64,000 nt of DNA from Litomosoides sigmodontis. Its lineage: Eukaryota; Nematoda; Chromadorea; Rhabditida; Onchocercidae. Of this stretch, positions 26,001 through 34,706 are shown one piece after another. The translations under genes and the position numbers were made by a program. Location: assembly GCA_963070105.1 (NCBI GenBank), contig OY718805.1, positions 8,301,001 through 8,365,000 on the forward strand, given 5' to 3'. The first letter of the stretch is position 1. Each line of letters starts with the position of its first letter. The notes under the pieces are model-generated. The model was not told where the DNA came from. It ran no database searches and saw nothing but the letters and a program-made list of their open reading frames with translations.

Positions 26001-26052
26001 TACTAGGATGGTCAGCAGGCGTGGTCAGTACGGAAAGCCCTGGAAAACTCAT
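10317..26052 (-). CDS. pde-4: PDE4-type cAMP 3',5'-phosphodiesterase, long form, 13 exons
   Basis: Proposed exons in transcript order: 26052-25979, 21948-21772, 18363-18096, 16659-16531, 15707-15549, 14867-14781, 13385-13224, 12768-12669, 12406-12252, 11852-11733, 11601-11419, 10907-10801, 10413-10317. They total 1818 nt, or 605 residues, all in phase. UCR1 carries the PKA-site motif RRESFLYR (Ser about 56), then [24 protein letters not shown]2 carries [14 protein letters not shown] and [14 protein letters not shown]. The catalytic domain has HNQVHA (His about 330 and 334), HDVDHPG (about 370-376), [23 protein letters not shown] (Asp about 487), and the nucleotide-binding Gln in KSQVGFIDFI (about 538). 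All metal-binding positions are present, so the enzyme should hydrolyse cAMP. UCR1 plus UCR2 marks a long isoform, in which PKA phosphorylation normally activates the enzyme. The catalytic and UCR exons are very secure. Exon 1 ([11 protein letters not shown]...) is inferred from an ATG-headed, GC-richer open exon whose donor phase matches exon 2; other first exons may exist. Confidence 0.93.
11119..11175. repeat. two-copy tandem repeat of about 28 bp
   Basis: The unit TTTTTGAATAAATGA followed by AWTAATTTGCAAT occurs twice in a row with one or two differences, inside PDE4 intron 12 (10908-11418). It is a simple local duplication. Confidence 0.7.
16960..17095. repeat. polypurine tract (A/G-rich) in PDE4 intron 3
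   Basis: The + strand is almost entirely A and G for about 135 bases, including GA dinucleotide runs near 17040-17070. The PDE4 transcript would carry the C/U-rich complement. No coding potential. Confidence 0.85.
17625..17710. repeat. (GA)n / polypurine tract in PDE4 intron 3
   Basis: GA dinucleotide array with AAAG and GGA interruptions on the + strand, within intron 3 (16660-18095). It is the second of the intron's two polypurine tracts. Confidence 0.9.
19559..19771. repeat. long polypurine tract ending in a pure (GA)n array
   Basis: About 210 bases of mostly A/G on the + strand inside PDE4 intron 2 (18364-21771), with a G7 run near 19592 and a pure (GA)n array of about 45 bases at 19727-19771. 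Open frames on both strands here are repeat artefacts (ER- or LS-rich). Confidence 0.93.
19945..20000. repeat. (CA)n microsatellite
   Basis: CA dinucleotide array in PDE4 intron 2, preceded by CACACGTAAACACG and ending in AAACACATG. It lies about 170 bp from the (GA)n array. Confidence 0.93.
22866..22925. repeat. (GA)n tract, followed by (AAT)n
   Basis: GA-rich array in PDE4 intron 1 (21949-25978), followed at about 22940-22975 by AAT triplets. Low complexity, no coding potential. Confidence 0.88.
23105..23252. repeat. compound repeat: (TCC)n, then (TG)n and (TCTG)n
   Basis: A TCC triplet run at about 23123-23146 is followed by a compound array at about 23200-23250 that passes from TG to TCTG and back to TG. 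It lies in PDE4 intron 1. Confidence 0.88.
23520..23890. repeat. cluster of A/G-rich tracts in PDE4 intron 1
   Basis: Several GA arrays (near 23527-23545 and 23714-23732) sit in a 370-bp stretch dominated by A and G on the + strand. Apparent open frames are low-complexity artefacts. Confidence 0.8.
24330..24475. repeat. (CT)n / polypyrimidine tract in PDE4 intron 1
   Basis: The + strand turns pyrimidine-rich here, with TCTC arrays at about 24350-24385 and 24438-24465. This is the opposite strand bias to the GA tracts before it. Confidence 0.88.
25811..25837. repeat. (CT)n microsatellite
   Basis: Short pure CT array in PDE4 intron 1, about 140 bp from the proposed first coding exon. Confidence 0.85.
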
Positions 26053-26280
26053 CAGCGTGCGATCTCAGAGAGGAAGCCGAGAAGCTGTGGACGTGTGATT
26101 TGAGTGAAATGAAATGATTAAATCGAAATTATTCCTTCAAATTTGCATTCTCACAAATTTCCCTCCCTCTTAAGTGGTTATCGTTTGAGTGCTCGGGAAA
26201 ATGTGATTTTGTTTATTTATGAAATTTGAATAGCGAACGATCCTTCTTCATCCATCCATCCATTTCCGATGTGCTTCCTT

Positions 26281-26489
26281 GTGTACGCATGCATGTGTGT
26301 GTGTGTATGTGTAAGTCAGTGTATATGAATGTTTATGTTCTTGTATGTGTGTGTGTGTGTGTATGTGTGTGCATGTGTGTGTATGTATATGTATATGAGT
26401 GTGCATGTGTTCGGTGTGTATGTACGTACATGTGTGCATGTGTATGTGCTATGTAAGTGGGTGTATACGAGTGTCTATGTTCTTGTTAA

Positions 26490-26521
<32 letters not shown>

Positions 26522-26547
26522 CATGTGTGTGTGTGCGTGTGTGTATC
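26281..26547. repeat. imperfect (TG)n region with a diverged 142-bp duplication
   Basis: About 265 bases of TG-rich sequence with TATG, CATG and GTAC interruptions. A 32-base segment beginning TAAGTCAGTGTATATG at 26312 recurs as TAAGTGGGTGTATACG at 26454, giving a period of 142 bp and pointing to tandem duplication of the block. Confidence 0.85.
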
Positions 26548-27110
26548 TGTCAAAGCATCAAGTTATTAAAGAAGACAGAGAGAGAGAGAGACAGAGAGAG
26601 CGACGTAATTACTAATTCAAAACATTATTAAATGAAAGGATTAAATTTCAATTAACAGCCATTTTGCTCAGGCTTACCAATAATTAGTAATTAGCAAGGA
26701 AAAAACAAAAAAAAAAGAGTACGAATTAAAGAAATTGAAGTACGAAAGGAGGAATGAAAAAATTTTCATTGATCAAAATTCATCAATTCATTCGTCTAAC
26801 AAAGTATTTACTGTGTTAATCTAAACCAAATTAATACAAAGGAAAAACTGTGAGAGAATTATAATTTAACAATTTTTCCAAATTAATTATATAAAAAAAT
26901 GGCTAATAAGTGGTATGTTTCTGGATGATATGACGTACCTGTCAATATTCATATCGACGAACAGAATTCAAAATTGAAAAGTGACAGTTCGCCTCCTTCC
27001 ATTTGATTGAGCAAAATGAAAAATAAAGAAATGAGAAAAGTGAATTGATATTAACAAAAATGAGAATGAAAGGAACGAAGAAGAAATGTTTGAAGGAAAG
27101 CAACGATCAG

Positions 27111-27117
27111 TGCGTGT

Positions 27118-27162
<45 letters not shown>

Positions 27163-27168
27163 TGTGTT
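27111..27168. repeat. (TG)n microsatellite
   Basis: TG dinucleotide array with GCG interruptions at both ends. No coding potential. Confidence 0.93.
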
Positions 27169-27600
27169 CTTAAAAAGTTTAACTTTTCCTCTTTTAAATT
27201 TTCGAAAAAGTTTTTTTCCTCCTATCCAAGTGTGTTACATAGGTGAAAATGTACAACAATAGCAAATCGTTAATTTTTACTTTATGAAAAATTAAAGAAA
27301 AAAGTTTTACACCAAAAAAGAAATGTTGCAAAAAATGCAATCGTTGAATTTGAAGAGAAAACAATGAAAAAAAGAGCCAAAAAAAGGAACAATAAATGAA
27401 AAAACAAAAAAAAGAAGGAAATTAACAAATTCATACAGGTGAGAGAAGAGAGAGGGAGACAAGAAGGGAGGGGAGGGGGAGAGAGAGTGAAAAAAGACGA
27501 AAATAAAAAGTGAAAAAAAATTCATTAAATAATTGCAACCCTGCAAAAACAAAAAACTTTACTCTCATTCACTTAAATTTCACTAGCGCTCTTTCTTCTC

Positions 27601-27800
27601 NNNNNNNNNNNNNNNNNNNNNNNNNNNNNNNNNNNNNNNNNNNNNNNNNNNNNNNNNNNNNNNNNNNNNNNNNNNNNNNNNNNNNNNNNNNNNNNNNNNN
27701 NNNNNNNNNNNNNNNNNNNNNNNNNNNNNNNNNNNNNNNNNNNNNNNNNNNNNNNNNNNNNNNNNNNNNNNNNNNNNNNNNNNNNNNNNNNNNNNNNNNN
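27601..27800. other. assembly gap (200 N)
   Basis: Exactly 200 undetermined bases. The round number suggests a scaffolding placeholder rather than a measured distance. The phosphatase gene resumes in frame on the first base after it, so at least the 5' coding part of that gene lies in unseen sequence. Confidence 0.99.
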
Positions 27801-30800
27801 ACAGGTGCTTTTATTGTAATTGATTGTATGTTGGAACGATTACGATATGAAAATACGGTGGATATTTACGGTTGTGTGACAGCATTACGATCACAACGAT
27901 CTTATATGGTTCAGGTAAACACGGAATGTAATTTGAACAAAAAAAGAAAAATTGAAAAAAATTCATGTTTCATCTAGCAACTTATATCTAATTGTTGTTG
28001 CAAAATTTCTAGACTGATGACCAGTACATTTTCATTCATGATGCGGTACTTGATGCAGTGCAGTCCGGTTCAACAGAGGTACCTGCTAGCAAATTATACA
28101 CTCATGTACAGGCTTTAATGCAAATTCAACCAACTGATCAGGTGTCAGCTATGGAACTTGAATTTAGGGTATATATTTTGACTCTTCTACTCATACTCCA
28201 GTTAGCTTATCCTCAATTGGATTTAATTTTAATTTCTAACGCTTGTTCATATTGTCCTTACTTGATGATAACGAAATGATAATTGGCAATGAAGCACTGG
28301 TTTGAAGTTTAAAACGTTTTATTCATGTAAAAATTTTGCTTCTTAACATTTTGACAAAGAATTTTTCATGAATGAAATATCTTTTGTTTGGCTTAAACTT
28401 TTGCTTCAATTTGAAGTGTTAAAAGAGTAATTTTAGTATTTACCGCTTTTTTGCTAAGTTAAAACTTACGCAGTGATTATTTTCCTTTTCATATTTTTAT
28501 CAAATTTATTAATTTAAAAAAATGCAAATTTCTCACTTAATTTTACAGCATTTGGCAACAATGAAAATGTCAAATTCTCGATGTAGTGTGGCAAATTTAG
28601 CAGTAAATCGACCTAAAAATCGTTTAATCAATATGGTACCATATGACTCATCACGCGTCGTTTTACGCACAATTCCGGATGAGGAAGGATCAGATTACAT
28701 TAATGCATCCTGGATTGATGGTTACAGGTACGCTCATCGTCAATGCCTTTTTCAACTGAATTATTATTGGCATTGTTAATTAGTGATTATTGTGGACGTG
28801 GTTTTTAATTAATATAAACATTTGAACATTTTTATTGTTGTATTATTTCACGTATTTGTTTCCCCCCATACTTATCAGTTAACATCATTTCTCGATATTA
28901 GTCGTTCCTTTCATTTATTACTAATTATTACAGTGGTTAGGTTTTTCCACTTTATATTTTAATTATTAATTATTATTGTTTTTAAATAATTTATTTCGTT
29001 ATGATGCATTTTCAGTTATTCACTTTTTGTAATTTTCAGCATTTTTTCAATAGTTTCTCAACTATTTAATTATTGTATTTTATTATATTCAAATGTTTGA
29101 AATGTTTTAATTTCTACTTGTTGACAATGGAAACGCTAAAATTTAGACAACGTGGTGCGTACATCGCAACACAGGGACCAATGCCTCATACGGTAGATGA
29201 TTTTTGGCGAATGATTTGGGAGCATGAATCGTCAATTATCGTAATGCTAATTCGTACTGCTGAAACTTGTAGGGTTAGTTTTGGCATTTTAAATGCAGTA
29301 AATAATTTCAATTTAAAATGAGTGTAAATTTTCGGGTGAAAATTTTGCAATTACTTTTATTGTCTTTTTTTTAGATGATAATTTGATGTTTGTTGATTTT
29401 CTCTTCATTTATGGCAGAATTATAAAAATCGTTGATGGAAAGAAATCGTAATAATTTATTACGAAAATATTTACAATGATAAAATGTACTGTTGAAAAAC
29501 AACAACAACAACAACAACAACAATAATAATAATAATGATTTAATAATTAATAATAATAATAATGATAACAGTGATAAGTGATAATGATAGTGTAAATAAT
29601 AACTGATATTACAACAGGAGAAATGTTACGAATATTGGCCAGCTAAATTAGGTGCACAGTTCGGGTATTTGATGGTGGAACCGATTGCTGAATATAATAT
29701 GTCACAGTACGTGTTACGTGAATTTAGAATTACTGATACTGAGGTATGATCCTACTTCTTTTTTCGCATTCAAATTATTAAACTATCATTTGCTGAATAA
29801 CTGAAATTTCAGATTTTTAAATTTTTTTAATTCAGTCATTTTTTGCTTTTTACCTTTAATTAGAATTTTACTTTTAGTATTATAATTTAATCAAATAGAC
29901 ATAACATGGTGCGTAACATATTACTGTATTATTGCTGAATTATTTATTAGTAATTTGTATTGTTTATGACTTTATTACTGCTTGTTTTCGTATTTTTGAA
30001 ATTATATGTCAAGATTATATGTTTCATTGTTGAAAGTATATGTTAAAGTTAAATAGGAATCATTTGCACTAAATTGTTTTTTACTAGTATTTAAATTAAT
30101 TAGTTAATTAATAGCTTAATCAAAGTTTGTTTTATGCACGAAAAAGTGTAATATATCAATAGTTTTAATGAAATTTTAGTCTGGTCGAACAAAAACCCTG
30201 CGACATTTTCAATATGTTGAGTGGCCTGACCATTGTCCACCAAAATGTGCCGAATTATTCATCGATTTCATTCATCAAGTATGTTTCTTTTCTTTTTCTT
30301 CCGCAAATTTGCAAGAAACGAAAATAAAAGAAAAAGTGCCAAACAACTACATCATTAAATTAAGATTTAAGTATGTTTTTTAATGCAAATAATTTTTCAC
30401 AAAAAAAATAATAAAATCATTTCTCATTTTTTCATTCTTTTAATACCGCTTAATTAATTGGCAAATATAAACTGTTATTGGATGGGCAAATGATTCATGC
30501 AATTTTATTTTGCTACGGAAATTATGATTATTTTAATGTTGCTAAATTTTGTGTGAAAATTTGAGGTACATCGGACGAAAACACAATTTGGCGTTGATGG
30601 TCCAATTACGGTGCATTGTTCAACAGGTGCTGGACGTACGGGAGTTTTCATTGCGCTTAGTGTAATAATTGATCGAATGAAGTTAGAGCACGTAGTTGAC
30701 GTATTCACTACGGTGAAATTACTTCGAACTGAACGACAAAATATGGTACAAGATAAGGATCAGTATCATTTCTGTTATCAGGCTGCTCTCGAATTTTTAG

Positions 30801-30829
30801 CCACCTATGATAATCCATATCAGATGTGA
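27801..30829 (+). CDS. ptp-3: LAR-type (R2A) receptor tyrosine phosphatase, 3' part: end of D1 and all of D2
   Basis: Exons: 27801-27914 (cut by the gap), 28013-28168, 28549-28727, 29147-29273, 29618-29743, 30180-30278, 30566-30829. They total 1065 nt, or 354 residues plus TGA, and all phases join. The first codons ([13 protein letters not shown]) follow directly on the HCSAGVGR loop of D1, which is lost in the gap. D1 continues with [20 protein letters not shown] and [13 protein letters not shown]2 then shows [102 protein letters not shown] (Cys codon 30617-30619) and [18 protein letters not shown]. The protein ends a few residues after D2, as in LAR, PTPRS and PTPRD. The C. elegans member is ptp-3, which acts in axon guidance and synapse formation. 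The ectodomain, membrane segment and most of D1 are not in the window. D2 keeps CX5R and WPD but has Leu in the KNRY position. Confidence 0.93.
29497..29560. repeat. (AAC)n then (AAT)n triplet arrays
   Basis: An AAC triplet run of about 9 units passes directly into AAT triplets, in the phosphatase intron between the exons ending at 29273 and starting at 29618. Point changes from AAC to AAT may link the two. Confidence 0.9.
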
Positions 30830-33051
30830 TAACGATGAAGTGATCACTTCCATTCATCATTGTTATTTATTTCGTTCCTTTTTTTTTTTGTTTCTTACTT
30901 AATAACTTTTTGCATTCTCTAAGTGAAAGTGAAAATGAAAGTTTTCCTTGTTCATTTACTTTCATTCAATGAAATTTTCTACTAATTTACTTACATGTCT
31001 TGTATTTCTATTACCTTCCAGTTATTCATTTCCTTTTTTTGAATGTCTCAAATTTAATACGGGTTTTTCGTCGTTGTTTTTTTTCCTGTGCTATTTTGAC
31101 AAAAGAAAAAAAAAACTTGAAAAGCAGCCTTCGGTGTATATTGTAGTATTTTGAAAGTGTTACTGTTGTCACTGTTTTATCATTACTTTACCTAATCATT
31201 AATTAAAGATTGTTTCAAAGAAAAGCGGAGAATTAATTATAATTAACAAGCATTGGTGCTTGAAAAAACTTCCAAATTCTGTAGCAGTTGCGCAAGCACT
31301 TTCAATGGTAATAAATTTCAAGTTAGGCCTTTCTCAAATTTTTGTTTCTTATCGCAAACAAATAATTTTTATGTTAAATAATTTTTTAATTTTTGTGTTT
31401 TTTTTTGTTCCAAAACAATTGCATTAATTTTAATTAAGTTATGTAAATTTTTTTGCTCTATTTTTTCTTCCTATTGTAATTTATCGTTTCTTGAAAGTTA
31501 ATTTTTTTTATTCTTTAAATTTGAAAGAAAGTTTTCTTTCGTGTAAAGTTTCGTAGCATTTTTTCAAAAACAAAATTTGTATTGAAAATGTTGGAACATT
31601 TATTACGAAATTTGAATTCAGCCTGCCATAAAAGAATCTTGTTCGGTTATTTCATTGCTAATTAATTATTCATTCCTTCCATTTTCTCTTTCGTCATCGC
31701 TCTATGCTCTTCGTCTCTTGTTTATTCTGTCTGCACTGTACTGCCTCTTCATTTTTCTCCATTCGTTGCATTTTTAAACGTGTCGTTTTTGGTTTTTTTT
31801 TGTGACACAGCAATATTAATATTTTAGCATTAACTGAACCGGAAAAAAACGGATTTACACATATTCCGTTTTAGTTTAATTCTTCAGAAGTTCAAATTAG
31901 CAATTTGGGAATTGTTCGTTTTATATTTAACACACTCATAATAGCTTATCAAATATATCACTATGATTAAATCGACAAATTTGAGTTAAAGTAACTGATG
32001 TTTAATTGCTGTAAGTGAAATCGTTTCCTGCAATTGAAATTATTAGTTTCAGTAATTAATTAATTCTTGTACGTGAAGGAAAGAGAGATTTTGAGTGAGA
32101 AATATGTTCAAATACACACTTTTTAGAAATTGCTTTGCTATGTTTGATACTTTTGATGTCAAATTTGAAGAGTTGAAATGCGTGATAATGCTTAAAATTT
32201 AATTAATTTCGATAAAAGGATCAATGTTTGGATTGTAAAATAACTTAGGTATGCATACAATTGAGTGTTATAAATTTATGTTAAATTTTTTGTTGTAATA
32301 ATCATCTTTGTGTCGGTAAATTAGGTTGTTTTTCTTTTTTAATAACCGAAAAGAATAAGGAAGAGCAAAATTCGATCAATAATTAAAATTAGAATACAAA
32401 TACTTATATCACGGTGATCTTATAATAAATTAACACAGTGAGTAATTTCAAATAAATATGCTGAAAAGCTTACAAAGAGGAAAGAAAAGTAAATTGCGAG
32501 GGAAAATTTAATACTTAAATTCTAAATCGAATAATTAAACAAAGAACAGCGTTAAATAAGTAAACAACTAAAGTGATAAACAAACGAAACGTATGAAAAT
32601 TGAGCAGAAAAAGATTTATTTTAAAATTTGAAAAATAAATGAAAGTCAATGTGATTAGGAAAAATTGTATAGCAATTGAAATTATTTATGGAATAAAATG
32701 ATTGCAAATTTAGCTTTTATTTAAGTATTTAAATATCTTGAAAATTATAATTGAAAGTCAGGGAAAATTGAAAAGGATATTTTGCAAATTCAAATTTTCC
32801 ATCAAAAAATTATTTTTTTGATGATAAGATCTTTTCGATTTCCTGTACATTGATTTGATTCTGAATTTTAATGAAATTATTATGCATTTAGCTTGATGTA
32901 ATTTGCATATTTGAAAATCTATAAATGTCTATAACAAACCACATAGCATCATTTCGCATCCGTTCCTTCCACCCAATCCCCGTCTCTCTCCCTCTCATAT
33001 CCTCACCTAACCCAACCGTTTTTTTTTTCTACCTAACTTATCTAATCAAGG
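30830..33051. other. intergenic, downstream of the receptor phosphatase
   Basis: Very AT-rich, with T-runs up to about 10. The first few hundred bases should be the phosphatase 3' untranslated region. No exon was found on either strand. A pyrimidine-rich stretch at about 32965-33050 leads directly into the arginine-rich ORF. Confidence 0.5.
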
Positions 33052-33453
33052 ATGCCGTGTAACAGTTTACGTTTACGTTATCGGTCAGGAAGCCGTGGAA
33101 GACGAGCGCGTAGTACTACTGCAAAGAAGCGATACATTTCACGTTCACCGATACGCAGTCGTAGCTATCATACACCGCGAAGTACACGGTATGTACTGTA
33201 TGAAAGAGCTAAAAACAGGAGAAAAAGGCGAACTTTGCGTCAACCAAGTCGGCGCATACTAAGATCACGTCGTTCTTCTCGCTCACGTAATCGACGTTTC
33301 CACTCACGGCTCACAAGTTCACAATTTCCCTACTGGTATCGTAGTCAATCAAGTCCTCCTCGTCGTCGTTATCGTCGTCGTTCTGAATTGGCTCGTCGAC
33401 TGCGTCGTCCAGCACCATCCATCAAAGTGTTTCTGCATGGACATCGTTGGTGA
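33052..33453 (+). CDS. arginine/serine-rich basic protein, 133 residues, intronless ORF
   Basis: A single open frame of 133 codons whose product has about 41 Arg and 22 Ser but only about 5 Lys. RS, SR and RRR clusters run throughout, Pro and Tyr are scattered, and the end is KVFLHGHRW. Arg codons are mixed (CGT, CGC, CGA, CGG, AGA, AGG), which argues against a simple repeat read by chance. The ATG follows a long pyrimidine tract ending in CAAGG, which could be a trans-splice acceptor. No RRM, zinc finger or other fold is visible. Possible identities are an SR-type splicing-related protein, a sperm chromatin protein of protamine-like composition, or a ribonucleoprotein-associated basic peptide; composition alone cannot decide. 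A strong donor-like GTATGT at 33189 and an AG at 33218 would excise 30 nt in frame, but that is shorter than usual introns. Confidence 0.6.
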   Translation: MPCNSLRLRYRSGSRGRRARSTTAKKRYISRSPIRSRSYHTPRSTRYVLYERAKNRRKRRTLRQPSRRILRSRRSSRSRNRRFHSRLTSSQFPYWYRSQSSPPRRRYRRRSELARRLRRPAPSIKVFLHGHRW

Positions 33454-34706
33454 AATTTCACACAAAAAAAAAAACCATGAGGTCTGCAAAGCAAAAAAAA
33501 ACAAAAAATTAAATGATAATTAAATAATTGAACAAACACGATTGATTATTTATCATTTATGTTCTTTAAAATTTTCCAAACATAAAAATATCCGTTTTCG
33601 TTTATTTTTCCGCACAATAACACTTATGGTGCTAATAAAATAACTTTTTACATTAGTAAATTACTAAATTCAAGAACTGCTGATGAAGGTAAGCAATAAA
33701 TTAAAATTTGTTTAGAAATTTAATTTGTCAAATATCCTCTTCATTTCATCACTTATCCTTTTTTTTTTGCTCATATTACTGACTATCTGATTGGTTTACA
33801 ATAAAAACATGGAATATAATTAATTTCAATTTAATTTCCACAAAAAAAACTATTTATGGAATAAACCTCCAGGCTGGCACGATAAAAGAGGATGGACAAA
33901 AAAATAAATCAACCGAAAATTTGTGGAAGAAAAAACGAACAGAAAAAATTCGATGAAAAAATAATCTAACCTTACTGGCAACAATTTGTAGTAAATAAAT
34001 CAAAAACTAACTGCCAACTAATAAAACATATTTTTAAATTCAACGTATTTGGAAAATATCAGGAAAATAAAATAATAAGATAATAATAAAATAATAAAAA
34101 ATAAGTGAAATTTGGAAAATAAAATAAGAAAAATTTTGGATCAAAATATCAGTGCTGATTCAGTAAATATTGCTAATTCATTATCAGTGGCGTGTAAAAA
34201 TTTAATGAGCAGTAGGAAGAATCAATGGATTAAAAATGTGCACTAAAAAAATTGCAAAAAATAGCTGTTTAAAAAATGCACTTTACCAACTAGCAAATCA
34301 ATAGGTTATTCAGCAATGAATTTCAACAATTTAAAAAAAATAAATGAAAGAAGAGGACAAAAAAAAGAAAAAAATCATTTCATCGAAAATGATGAGGTGT
34401 TTGCTAATTTGGTTAATAACTAATTATTAGCCAACTAATGAATTATTAATTTGAGCAATTCTTTTCCCTCTTCTATTTATTAATTAAAAAGTGACTTTGA
34501 AAATGAACTAAGTAAAGCTAATTTATAGCAAAAAAAAAAGGTAATCGATATTGCTGGGAATTTTAATTTAACTAATTGCTAAATTATCATAAGTGTGCAA
34601 ATATGCATGTACATTACATGTGCAATTTACATATATTTGTGCAATATGTAAATTATTTTACATGCAAACAAAATTTGCATATTGAAATTTTATTGAATTT
34701 TACAAG
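33454..34706. other. intergenic, AT-rich
   Basis: No exon seen. The tract is dominated by A-runs and AAT/AATAA motifs (about 34060-34110). It separates the arginine-rich ORF from the next gene, which could have an upstream exon here that I could not detect. Confidence 0.45.

Larger units (their letters stand above)
26053..27600. other. upstream region of PDE4 and flank of the assembly gap
   Basis: This should contain the promoter and 5' untranslated sequence of the - strand PDE4 gene. It is dominated by TG arrays (26281-26547 and 27111-27168) and an A/G-rich stretch at about 27350-27495. No exon of the receptor phosphatase is visible here, although that gene must begin to the left of 27801. 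Confidence 0.5.

Noticed and set aside
26226..26631. Val/Cys-rich and Thr/His-rich frames
   Set aside because: Read-through of imperfect TG/CA repeats.
27510..27977. A frame running through the N gap into the phosphatase exon
   Set aside because: The part before the gap is low-complexity sequence and the join across 200 N is not evidence of continuity.
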